Source of the DNA: an uncultured Acidobacteriota bacterium
GTDB lineage: Bacteria > Acidobacteriota > Blastocatellia > Pyrinomonadales > Pyrinomonadaceae
Direction of reading: 5' to 3'
Length of the DNA: 64,000 nt
NCBI GenBank assembly: GCA_937859595.1
Contig: CALMAH010000011.1
Location: 62,001-126,000 of the forward strand
Below the pieces are notes generated by a model that saw nothing but the letters and a program-made list of their open reading frames with translations, made no database searches and was not told the origin of the DNA. Of the stretch, positions 34,745 through 41,864 are shown in pieces. Position numbers and translations under genes: made by a program. The first letter of the stretch is position 1; every line of letters begins with the position of its first letter.

Positions 34745-35698
34745 TTATTTTCCAAAGATCTCGTTGAGCGTCTCGCCCATTCGGTAGCCCGCAAGCGTCA
34801 GCCGCCGTTCGGCTATTGCAAAAGCATTTCGGCGATAGTTGTCGGTCGGGGCCTCGAACCGCACCAGGTCGGAGCGGAAAACTTCGGTTTGCGCCAGCCG
34901 GAGGCTTTCGTCTTTCCACGCCGCATAGTCAGATAGCGCCAGCCCCGAGCTCACTGACTCGAACGGATAACGCGAGATCATCATATTTGCGACGTGCCGG
35001 ACGTAATCACCCTCGCAGAGTCCAAAATCGAAAGGGAAGTTGCGCGGAACGATCGAGTCCCAGAACCAGTGAAGATTTTGCTGGTCCGCACGCGGAGTCC
35101 CTTGGGGCGAGATCAGGAAGGTGTTCCCGCCGAGATCCCCGTTCGGTTCAACGTCGGTTGTCCTGCTCGATGTGTGCAGCGGCTGATGGATGTCCCCGCC
35201 GATGTGGAGGAACCATGCGAGGGCGATAGCTTTTTCCCGGTCGGCGGCAGATGGGTCGCGGAGCAGTTTTTCGAACTCGGCCAATTTCTCGATGGCCTGG
35301 CCGTCAGGTTTCCGGTCGGCGATCAACTCTGCCTTACCATTTACCTGCCGCCAGAAAACCGAAGTATAGTGCCAATCACCCCGGTGATATTTTTCGAACC
35401 TGTTTGGGAAAGACCGGTCGCGGACAATATCGGCCCAGGTCGGTACGAGCATGAAATAATCAAGCTGTTTATCAGCATCCGACCGGGACCCGTAAAGTTG
35501 ATAATAGACCGCAAGATGCGAGTCCTCCGGGGCCGAGCGCAAGATCTTGATAACATTTTCCCGAGCCGTCGCTGACATCCGCTGCCACGCAATGTAGCCC
35601 GTGATCTTGTGGCCGACATCGTCCCAGCCCGATGCCGTGACCGAAAAAGCCCCCAGGATCAGAAATAAAGACACAAAACTGCCAATGGTTTTTCTCAT
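34745..35698 (-). CDS. Secreted S1/P1-type nuclease
   Basis: A 317-residue zinc-dependent single-strand nuclease. After the signal peptide (cleavage near VTASG) the mature protein begins with Trp-Asp-Asp-Val-Gly-His; the N-terminal Trp is a metal ligand in the family once processed. Further ligands appear in DKQLDYFMLVPTWADI, WHYTSVFW, HIGGDIHQPLH and NLHWFWDSI. It degrades RNA and single-stranded DNA in the periplasm or outside, with 3'-nucleotidase activity in relatives. It is cotranscribed with the M20 peptidase, a possible nutrient-scavenging pair. Confidence 0.92.
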   Translation of the reverse strand: MRKTIGSFVSLFLILGAFSVTASGWDDVGHKITGYIAWQRMSATARENVIKILRSAPEDSHLAVYYQLYGSRSDADKQLDYFMLVPTWADIVRDRSFPNRFEKYHRGDWHYTSVFWRQVNGKAELIADRKPDGQAIEKLAEFEKLLRDPSAADREKAIALAWFLHIGGDIHQPLHTSSRTTDVEPNGDLGGNTFLISPQGTPRADQQNLHWFWDSIVPRNFPFDFGLCEGDYVRHVANMMISRYPFESVSSGLALSDYAAWKDESLRLAQTEVFRSDLVRFEAPTDNYRRNAFAIAERRLTLAGYRMGETLNEIFGK

Positions 35699-35840
35699 GT
35701 TAATCTCCGCGAATCTTTTCCGATGATTCTATCGAAATAAAAGAATAAGAAAAAGTTAGCCCGTGCAAATCATCTATAGCGGACGGGAAACCAATTGAAG
35801 GGAAATTTCATCATAGAAAGTGCAAAACTTTCCCCGCGAA

Positions 35841-35875
35841 ACGTTCAATAGATAGTGCGTTTCACGTTCAATAGA
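35841..35875 (+). promoter_or_regulatory. Two 12-bp direct repeats upstream of the small zinc-ribbon gene
   Basis: ACGTTCAATAGA occurs at 35841-35852 and 35864-35875, 23 bp apart (about two helical turns on one DNA face). The second copy ends five bases before the AGGAGG of the downstream gene. This looks like a tandem activator or repressor site. Confidence 0.55.
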
Positions 35876-35896
35876 ATGTGAGGAGGTTTTACGGTT

Positions 35897-36169
35897 ATGC
35901 AGAACATTCTAGGCCTGAATTTACAGACAGCGGCTTCGGCGGAAAGGCCGGAGGCCTCTTTCGGAAGAAAGATCGGGCTGGTCGGCAAGCTTTTTGGCTG
36001 CTGGCACAAACGTTTGAGCCGGCCGTTTACCTACAAAAGGGAAGTTTCGTATCGTGCCTGCCTCGAATGCGGCGCACGCAGAAGGTTCAATACCGAAAGT
36101 TTTACGACTTCGGGGCCCTTCTATTATCCCCCGATGGCAAGACCCGACAATGCACGCGGATCTGCCTGA
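35897..36169 (+). CDS. Small conserved zinc-ribbon-like protein
   Basis: A 90-residue protein preceded by AGGAGG. Its core, GCWHKRLSRPFT followed by YRACLECGARRRFNTESF, has one Cys-Trp-His and a CxxC pair, a likely zinc-binding knuckle. I have the impression that similar short proteins occur repeatedly in Acidobacteriota, but I cannot name a family or function. It is followed by a strong terminator, so it is monocistronic, and is preceded by direct repeats that suggest specific regulation. Confidence 0.7.
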   Translation: MQNILGLNLQTAASAERPEASFGRKIGLVGKLFGCWHKRLSRPFTYKREVSYRACLECGARRRFNTESFTTSGPFYYPPMARPDNARGSA

Positions 36170-36205
36170 TATCCTGTCATAATACCTACCAAAGAAGTAC
36201 CTACC

Positions 36206-36241
36206 GAGTGCGGCCGACCAATAAGGCCGCACTCTTATTTA
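36206..36241 (+). terminator. Rho-independent terminator
   Basis: A perfect 10-bp stem (GAGTGCGGCC at 36206-36215 with 36225-36234) and a 9-nt loop, followed by TTATTTATTT. It ends the small zinc-ribbon gene and overlaps the stop region of the convergent ArsR gene. Confidence 0.9.
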
Positions 36242-36556
36242 TTTCCAGGCGTCGTTTTCGAGCAGATCCTTTAGCCTGTTCAGCCGCTTGTCCCAGACGG
36301 CCTCGATCTTTTTGATCCAGATATCTATCTCGCTCAGCGGCTCAGGGGTAAGAAAGTAGAATTTACCGCGCCCTTTTTTTCTGACGGAAACAAGTCGCGC
36401 CCGCTCGAGTTTGCCCAGATGCTTCAAAAGACCCTGCCGAGAAATAGGGTAGCCTTTAGAGATCTCCGTTGCCGTTCGCGGCCCGTGCTCCGCGAGGTCG
36501 AGGATCAGATCGCGACGGACAGGGTCTGCCAATGCCTCAAAAATAGCTGTGCTCAT
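36239..36556 (-). CDS. ArsR-family transcriptional regulator
   Basis: A 105-residue winged-helix repressor: MSTAIFEALADPVRRDLILDL, then the recognition helix SRQGLLKHLGKLERARLV and the wing KGRGKFYFLTPEPL. It lacks the ELCV metal box of SmtB/ArsR sensors, and belongs to the subgroup that pairs with an AHSA1/SRPBCC gene. Its ATG overlaps the stop of that gene by 4 bp. The palindrome at 37115-37134 upstream of the operon is the likely operator, giving autoregulation. Confidence 0.9.
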   Translation of the reverse strand: MSTAIFEALADPVRRDLILDLAEHGPRTATEISKGYPISRQGLLKHLGKLERARLVSVRKKGRGKFYFLTPEPLSEIDIWIKKIEAVWDKRLNRLKDLLENDAWK

Positions 36557-37047
36557 TGATGCAGCAACTCGCCTTTCTCGATAAGCGACTTCAGGTTTTC
36601 AAGAGCGGCCGTGTACCCTTCGCCTACACCGTCGAGCCACATCTGGCGCTCTTCTTCCTTGACCGTCTCGTAACCGGTCTCATAAATGGTCACCTTTGTC
36701 CCGCCATTTTCCTCCTCAAGGATAAAGCTGGTCACGAGAAGCATTCCGGGAAAGTTCGGATTGGCGTTCCAGCGGAGCGTGAGCTTTTTGTTCGGTTCTG
36801 CCGCCTCGATCGCGGCTGTAAGAAGGGTCTTGTCCGCTTCGGGGTCTTCGTAGTTGGTCAGCAAATAAAACTCGGCTGTTTCACCGATGTTAAGGCTGGG
36901 TATTTTCCAGATGGAGCCGGGCGAGTACCACTTGGTTAGCATCTCGTCACTTGTGACAGCCTGCCAGGCTCGTTCTACCGGCGTATCGATCCAAATGCTA
37001 CGGGATATGCTTATGGTTTCTTGTTCGGGTGCTGTGCTTTCTGCCAT
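36553..37047 (-). CDS. AHSA1/SRPBCC-domain protein
   Basis: A 164-residue START-like domain protein: ISRSIWIDTPVERAWQAVTSDEMLTKWYSPG is the classic AHSA1 N-terminus, followed by KLTLRWNANPNFPGMLLVTSF and a terminal helix WLDGVGEGYTAALENLKSLI. It forms an operon with the ArsR regulator, a recurring arrangement in which the SRPBCC protein may bind the ligand or act on it. The start is ambiguous: ATG 37059 sits directly after GGAGGA, too close for use, while ATG 37047 has AGGAAA just upstream. Confidence 0.85.
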   Translation of the reverse strand: MAESTAPEQETISISRSIWIDTPVERAWQAVTSDEMLTKWYSPGSIWKIPSLNIGETAEFYLLTNYEDPEADKTLLTAAIEAAEPNKKLTLRWNANPNFPGMLLVTSFILEEENGGTKVTIYETGYETVKEEERQMWLDGVGEGYTAALENLKSLIEKGELLHQ

Positions 37048-37114
37048 TTTCCTGATCATTCCTCCGTCGATGTCCGAGGGGTATTCCCTAAGGTACCAAG
37101 AGATGTACCATATA

Positions 37115-37134
37115 GTGCAACCCAACGGTTGCAC
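37115..37134. promoter_or_regulatory. Palindromic operator upstream of the AHSA1-ArsR operon
   Basis: GTGCAACC-CAAC-GGTTGCAC is a perfect 8-bp inverted repeat with a 4-bp spacer, 68-87 bp before the preferred ATG. Size and symmetry fit an ArsR-type winged-helix dimer site. Confidence 0.65.
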
Positions 37135-37180
37135 ATAAAGATATACGTTTTGAACGAGAAAAGCAAATGCCGTTGATGTT

Positions 37181-38449
37181 CTAGGCAGGCCTTATCAGAA
37201 CGAGCGCAGAGTTTTTCGAACCGAAACCGATGCAGTTACATAGAGCAAAATCGACCTTTTTCTCCCGCGACACATTCGGGACGTAGTCAAGGTCGCAATC
37301 CGGATCCGGTTCTTCCAGGTTTATCGTGGGTGCGATGATGCCTTTGTCGATCGCCAGCAGAGCGGCTCCGATGCCCGCGGCTCCGGCAGCGCCCTGCGGG
37401 TGGCCGATCTGTGATTTTGTGGCCGACATCGGGATATTGTACGCCTGTTCACCGAATGCGAGTTTGAGGGCTTTAGTTTCGATCCGGTCGTTGAGTTCAG
37501 TCGAAGTGCCGTGAAGATTGATGTAGTCGATCTTCTTAGTTGCTATGCCGGCGTCGTCCATCGCCAGGGTCATCGCACGCGCAGGCTCTACGCCGTTCTC
37601 TTCCAGCCGGACCCGGTGATATGCGTCGCATGTGGCACCGTAGCCCGCCACCTCGGCATAGATCTTCGCTCCGCGGGCACGTGCCTTTTCAAATTCTTCC
37701 AGGACGAATATCCACGATCCTTCGCCGATAACTATCCCGGACCGGTCTTTGGAAAAAGGCCTGCACGCCCGGCCCGGATCATGGTTCCACTTGTCGGTAA
37801 CGACCCTCATCACCTCAAATCCGCGAAGGATGCCCGGAGCGATGGGCGAATCCACACCGCCGGTGAACATAATGTCTTGTCTACCCAGTGCTATATGCTG
37901 GGCCGCGTAAAAGAAAGCGTCGGTCGATGAGGTGCAGCCGGTCGAAATGACGTGCGAAAGGCCGTGAAGCCCAAAGACCATTGAAAGTTCTGACGAAAGC
38001 CCACCGTGTGTGGATGAGGGTATTGTGTAGATGCTGCCTTTGCGTTCGTTGCCGGAATACCAATGGCCGAACTGCTTTTCCGTAAATGCCAGGCCGCCGC
38101 CGCCCGTTCCCAGCACAACACCGAAGTGCCGAGCCTCATCATCGGTGAGTGACAACGGGTCGACACCCGCGTCGGCTATGGCTTCTCTGGCCGCGGCAAG
38201 TGCGAGAGGAACGGTCCTGGGGACGTGTTTTCTGTCCTGCTGTTCAAGTTGGGTTTCCCAGTCGAACCCGACGGCTTCCCCGGCGATCTGGACCTTGAAA
38301 TTTGAGGGATCGAAGCTCTCGATCCGCCGGGTACCGCTACGGCCGTTAGCAAGGGACTCCCAAAAGGCCTCGCGCCCTATCCCGATAGGCGTAACGCAGC
38401 CGAATCCTGTGACCGCAACCCGCCGTGTTCCGTTGAACCCCTTGAACAT
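37181..38449 (-). CDS. fabF: Beta-ketoacyl-ACP synthase II-like enzyme
   Basis: A 422-residue condensing enzyme. The catalytic triad is complete: Cys172 in ISTGCTSSTD, His313 in NLHGTST and His350 in KSQIGHPQGAAG, with Lys345 in the active site. FabF extends malonyl-ACP with acyl-ACP in fatty-acid synthesis. The gene is isolated from acpP and fabG, and the substitution TGCTSS (usually TACAT/SG) is uncommon for housekeeping FabF, so it could be a secondary KAS serving a specialised lipid or polyketide. No ribosome-binding site is clear at ATG 38449. Confidence 0.85.
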   Translation of the reverse strand: MFKGFNGTRRVAVTGFGCVTPIGIGREAFWESLANGRSGTRRIESFDPSNFKVQIAGEAVGFDWETQLEQQDRKHVPRTVPLALAAAREAIADAGVDPLSLTDDEARHFGVVLGTGGGGLAFTEKQFGHWYSGNERKGSIYTIPSSTHGGLSSELSMVFGLHGLSHVISTGCTSSTDAFFYAAQHIALGRQDIMFTGGVDSPIAPGILRGFEVMRVVTDKWNHDPGRACRPFSKDRSGIVIGEGSWIFVLEEFEKARARGAKIYAEVAGYGATCDAYHRVRLEENGVEPARAMTLAMDDAGIATKKIDYINLHGTSTELNDRIETKALKLAFGEQAYNIPMSATKSQIGHPQGAAGAAGIGAALLAIDKGIIAPTINLEEPDPDCDLDYVPNVSREKKVDFALCNCIGFGSKNSALVLIRPA

Positions 38450-38497
38450 AGTTTTCGGCCGGCGGCCTTCATCCCCCGGGACATCGTTCCAATCACC

Positions 38498-39214
38498 CTA
38501 TCGATAGTTCAGCCACGCATCGAAGACCCAGCCCACCTTCGAGTTCCATTCCACCAGACACCAGCGACCCCGTCTGCCGGAAAGCGTCTCGCGTTGGTCA
38601 TTACAACTGACGACATAGACCTCTGAGCCATGTGGTATACGGTCGATCCGATCACCAATGTCTGTACTCGGAAGGCTTCGAAGCGCGAGGAAGCCATCGT
38701 TTGGAGAGTTGACGGTGGCGACGCTGTCGTCACCAAGAACGTCCTTTAGTGCCGGGGCCTTTGGCGTGTTGCCCGAACCGACCTCTTCCTCGATCTGCTT
38801 TGCCAACTCCTCCAGACGCTTGGCCAGTTCCTCGGTCTCGTCCTTTGGCGAAGGTGTAGAGGCCGGTGTCGGCGTCGTGGGCTGCGGTGTCGATGCCGGG
38901 ACGGGTTGCCGAGCCGAGAAAATGTCGCTCGCAACAAACAGGACTATCGCCGCGGCGACCACCAATAAGACCCCGAGGACTGCAAAGACGCCAAGAGCGA
39001 TCAGAACTTTGGCCATTGTCGAAAGCCCGCGTTTTGATTCTTCCTTTCGCACGCTTGCAACAGTCGCCGGCTCAGGAATGTCGATCTGGAGCCCTTCCCT
39101 TCGTGTTGGCGGTACGGATCCTGGGATGATCTCCTCAAGCAAACCGCCATCGGCAAGGCAGAACTTGAGGGTCGCATCCGTATAGGTAGTTCCGCATTGC
39201 GGGCATTTTTTCAT
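38498..39214 (-). CDS. Zinc-ribbon membrane protein with C-terminal SH3-like domain
   Basis: A 238-residue protein: N-terminal zinc ribbon (CPQCGTTYTDATLKFCLADG), one transmembrane helix near 72-95, a Thr/Pro linker (STPQPTTPTPASTPSP), a charged helix, and a bacterial SH3 domain (FLALRSLPSTDIGDRIDRI, GRWCLVEWNSKVGWVFDAWL). Related zinc-ribbon/TM/SH3 proteins are frequent in Acidobacteriota. The SH3 part probably faces the periplasm and may bind peptidoglycan. Confidence 0.8.
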   Translation of the reverse strand: MKKCPQCGTTYTDATLKFCLADGGLLEEIIPGSVPPTRREGLQIDIPEPATVASVRKEESKRGLSTMAKVLIALGVFAVLGVLLVVAAAIVLFVASDIFSARQPVPASTPQPTTPTPASTPSPKDETEELAKRLEELAKQIEEEVGSGNTPKAPALKDVLGDDSVATVNSPNDGFLALRSLPSTDIGDRIDRIPHGSEVYVVSCNDQRETLSGRRGRWCLVEWNSKVGWVFDAWLNYR

Positions 39215-39236
39215 AGCATGGGTGGTTTGGGGAGCG

Positions 39237-39905
39237 CTACTTTTTCATTTCGGCTGCCACCAACGAGCGGAGCGAATCCTCATCCAGCCGAAGTAGTTTT
39301 CGGCCGTTAACATAGAGGGTCGGAGTGCCGCGCACCCCAAGCTTGCGTCCGTCTGCAAAATCCCGGTCCACCTTTTCCATATGCTTTTTTTCCTTGGAAG
39401 AGGCCGTGAGCTGCTCAATGTCCAGCCCTAATTCAGCGGCCCACTTCTCAAAGAGCGAGACGGGCTCCGGGCGGACGGGATGCGGACCCGGACCGTGAAT
39501 TTCGCCCCATTGGTCTTGATTTTCGAACATCTTGTCCATCATTTCCCAATATTTGCCCTGTTCTCCGGCGGCCTCAAGGTAGGACGCGGCCACACGTGAA
39601 TTTCTATGGAACGGCATATAACGGACGACAAGCCGCGTATTACCCTCAAATTCCTTCATAACGCGTTTTATTGCCGGAGCAAACTCGGCACAGGATTCAC
39701 ATTCGGGGTCGAGAAACTCGACGATGGTAACTTTTGCATTCTGCGGGCCAAGGACGGGGCTGTCTTCACGTACCAGAGCCTCGGTAAGATCATTATCGGC
39801 GGGTACCGGTTTCTGGCTAGACTGGTTATAAAGAAAATATCCGAGTATCCCGATCAAAACGACGATAACAGCAATGGCTGCAAGATTTCTCACTTCTTTT
39901 GTCAT
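39237..39905 (-). CDS. Membrane-anchored DsbA-like thioredoxin-fold oxidoreductase
   Basis: A 222-residue protein with an N-terminal transmembrane helix (about 8-25) and a DsbA-type thioredoxin fold. The active site is Cys69-Glu-Ser-Cys72 in FLDPECESCAEFAP, and cis-Pro lies in VRGTPTLYVNGR near residue 196. It should oxidise or shuffle disulfides in exported proteins. It is encoded just after dsbB with a 4-bp overlap, so the pair forms a complete oxidation pathway. Confidence 0.92.
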   Translation of the reverse strand: MTKEVRNLAAIAVIVVLIGILGYFLYNQSSQKPVPADNDLTEALVREDSPVLGPQNAKVTIVEFLDPECESCAEFAPAIKRVMKEFEGNTRLVVRYMPFHRNSRVAASYLEAAGEQGKYWEMMDKMFENQDQWGEIHGPGPHPVRPEPVSLFEKWAAELGLDIEQLTASSKEKKHMEKVDRDFADGRKLGVRGTPTLYVNGRKLLRLDEDSLRSLVAAEMKK

Positions 39906-40351
39906 ACTTGTTTTTCAGAACGATATAGTACGGTAATTACCGCGATGGCCGCGAATGAAACAAAGGCCATTAGGGGTATGGTTATAAATCCAAACAGCTC
40001 AAGCTGACGGGCATTGCAGGGAACCCCTTCTGTGCATGGAGTTATTGCCTCCGGTATTACGCCATAATAAAGCAGATTGTGATATCCGGCTATCGCCAAC
40101 CCGGCTACAGCCAGCGGAAGGGCGTATTTTTTCCAGCCGGCATCTTGAGTTGCGATACCGACGGCGATAATTACCACGAGAGGGTAAAGAGCGATTCGCT
40201 GGTACCAGCAGAGCACGCACGGCGCAAATTCCATTATTTCACTGAAGAACAGGCTGCCGACCGTTCCCGCCAGGGCAATTCCAAAGGCGAGATACGGAAG
40301 CATATGGTTAAGGCCCTCGGGGCCCGGTGCTGACGGAACATCGCTGGCCAT
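39902..40351 (-). CDS. dsbB: Disulfide bond formation protein B
   Basis: A 149-residue four-helix inner-membrane protein. The first cysteine pair (C45/C48) is in APCVLCWYQR, the second (C106/C112) in TPCTEGVPCN; both match DsbB periplasmic loops. It reoxidises the adjacent DsbA-like protein and passes electrons to quinone, consistent with a menaquinone-containing organism (mqnA in this window). Confidence 0.92.
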   Translation of the reverse strand: MASDVPSAPGPEGLNHMLPYLAFGIALAGTVGSLFFSEIMEFAPCVLCWYQRIALYPLVVIIAVGIATQDAGWKKYALPLAVAGLAIAGYHNLLYYGVIPEAITPCTEGVPCNARQLELFGFITIPLMAFVSFAAIAVITVLYRSEKQV

Positions 40352-40483
40352 ATGATTATTAAACCATCATCCCGGGAGAATCGAAAAACGACCCGGCACA
40401 GGGCCTACATATTGCAATGCCTGCGGACTGCTAATATTATCGCTAGAAAAAAACATCCAACTTCATAAATACGGAGGCCCCAT

Positions 40484-40948
40484 ATGCCAAAGCTTTCATT
40501 ACTTGCCTTGCTTATTCTTCTTTCTTCCGGAACAGCGTTCGCACAGAACAAGTCCACAGAGCGGGCACTTTCGAACCTGCTTACGGAGTTCCTCGACGGA
40601 GCAGGCCGAAACGATGCCGAAATTCACCAAAAGTTTTGGGCGGAAGACGTGATCTATACCCGCGCTTCCGGACAGCGGACCACCAAATCGGAGATAATGA
40701 AAAGCGTCCGCTCGGCTCCCGAGCCAAAACCCGAAGACCCGAAAACTGTTTATTCGGCCGAGGAAGTGCAGATCAGGCAATACGGTAATACAGCGGTTGT
40801 GGCGTTTCGGCTGGTCGGAACGACCACCGGGGCCGATGGAACAAAAACGGTCCAGAAGTTTTACAATACAGGAACTTTTGTAAAACGAAAGGGTGTCTGG
40901 CAGGCCGTCGCCTGGCAGGCCACTGCGATACCTTCCGACCGCCCCTGA
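40484..40948 (+). CDS. Secreted NTF2-like (DUF4440-type) protein
   Basis: A 154-residue protein with a signal peptide (LSLLALLILLSSGTAFAQ). The NTF2-like cone fold is indicated by LTEFLDGAGRNDAEIHQKFWAEDVIYTRASGQ and VQIRQYGNTAVVAFRLVG, ending in KRKGVWQAVAWQATAI. Such proteins bind small ligands or are enzymes of unknown reaction. Divergent from dsbB and preceded by a GGAGG sequence ten bases before ATG. Confidence 0.8.
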   Translation: MPKLSLLALLILLSSGTAFAQNKSTERALSNLLTEFLDGAGRNDAEIHQKFWAEDVIYTRASGQRTTKSEIMKSVRSAPEPKPEDPKTVYSAEEVQIRQYGNTAVVAFRLVGTTTGADGTKTVQKFYNTGTFVKRKGVWQAVAWQATAIPSDRP

Positions 40949-41050
40949 ATATACTTCAAACGATTTCCTGCAAGTTTTCTTTGGTCCCCCGTTCTTTGCA
41001 TCGCGACCAAACGGAATATGGATCACGGGGCCCGGAAAATGGGTTTTGGA

Positions 41051-41086
41051 AAAAGCGGAGAGGACATTTTTGCCCTAACCGCTTTT
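41051..41086 (+). terminator. Weak terminator-like hairpin after the NTF2-like gene
   Basis: AAAAGCGG (41051-41058) pairs with CCGCTTTT (41079-41086) across a 20-nt loop. The T-run is part of the stem, so efficiency is doubtful. Confidence 0.4.
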
Positions 41087-41142
41087 GTCTATTCAGTTTC
41101 CGGCGTCCGTGAAAGACGTGACCCTCATTTCCCGAACGGCGC

Positions 41143-41185
41143 CGCGGGCTGCCGTGCCCGCGAACCAGCCGGCCCGAACGGCCGG
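41143..41185 (+). other. Two GC-rich hairpins in the leader of the lipoprotein gene
   Basis: CGCGGGC (41143-41149) pairs with 41156-41162, and CCGGCC (41169-41174) pairs with GGCCGG (41180-41185). Both lie 56-98 bp before the lipoprotein ATG. They may shape the mRNA leader or reflect GC-rich spacer DNA. Confidence 0.4.
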
Positions 41186-41240
41186 TGCAAGACCCGCCGG
41201 GGATAAGATCGGCGGAAGAGTAAATTTGAGGTAAAAAACA

Positions 41241-41696
41241 ATGAGAAGACAATTGATGTTAGCAGCGCTTTTAGCGGTTTTCAGCCTTTTTCTTGGTGCA
41301 TGTTCGGGAACGCCCGAACCGGAGATCAAGCCGGTGGCATCGCCCAGTCCTGCAGTTTCGCCGGCTGATGACAAAAAAGAAGACGAAAAGAAGGACGGCG
41401 AGAAGAAAGCAGAGGCCGGAAAGGCCGATCAGCTTGTCGGTAAATGGCAGGGACCGGAGGGCACTTACCTGAACGTCTCCAAAAAGGACGACAAATACTC
41501 GGTCGAGATCGCAAACCTTGACGGCCCAAGGACATTTGAGGGCACTGCCAAAGGCGACGTGATCGAATTTACCCGCGACGGCAAGACCGAGACCATCAAG
41601 GCCGCCTCAGGCGAAGAGACTGGCATGAAAGGCTTTGAAAAGGAAGCGAATTGTGTCGTCGTAACAAAAGGCAGCGAAGGCTTCTGTAAAAAGTAG
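41241..41696 (+). CDS. Lipoprotein of unknown function
   Basis: A 151-residue lipoprotein: signal peptide with lipobox LGAC (Cys21), a Pro/Ser and then Lys/Glu-rich linker (about 25-60), and a small C-terminal beta domain with GKWQGPEGTYLNVSKKDDKYSVEI and RTFEGTAKGDVIEFTRDGKTETI. The domain resembles small secreted proteins that start with an LxGKW strand. It is probably tethered to a membrane facing the periplasm. GAGGT eight bases before ATG supports the start; a strong terminator follows. Confidence 0.82.
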   Translation: MRRQLMLAALLAVFSLFLGACSGTPEPEIKPVASPSPAVSPADDKKEDEKKDGEKKAEAGKADQLVGKWQGPEGTYLNVSKKDDKYSVEIANLDGPRTFEGTAKGDVIEFTRDGKTETIKAASGEETGMKGFEKEANCVVVTKGSEGFCKK

Positions 41697-41742
41697 CCTT
41701 CATTTCAGGCCCGACCGTAAGGAAGGGCTTACCAACCACACC

Positions 41743-41769
41743 GGAGGCGGCCCCACCCGCCTCCTTTTT
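41743..41769 (+). terminator. Rho-independent terminator of the lipoprotein gene
   Basis: GGAGGCGG (41743-41750) pairs perfectly with CCGCCTCC (41757-41764) and is followed by five T. Confidence 0.92.
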
Positions 41770-41864
41770 CAGCACAACTGCCAAAATTGCCCCTACTTGT
41801 GCTATTTGGTATTCTTTTGAGTTACCCGTTTATTAGAAATATTTATTAAAAGGACTGTCTATTG

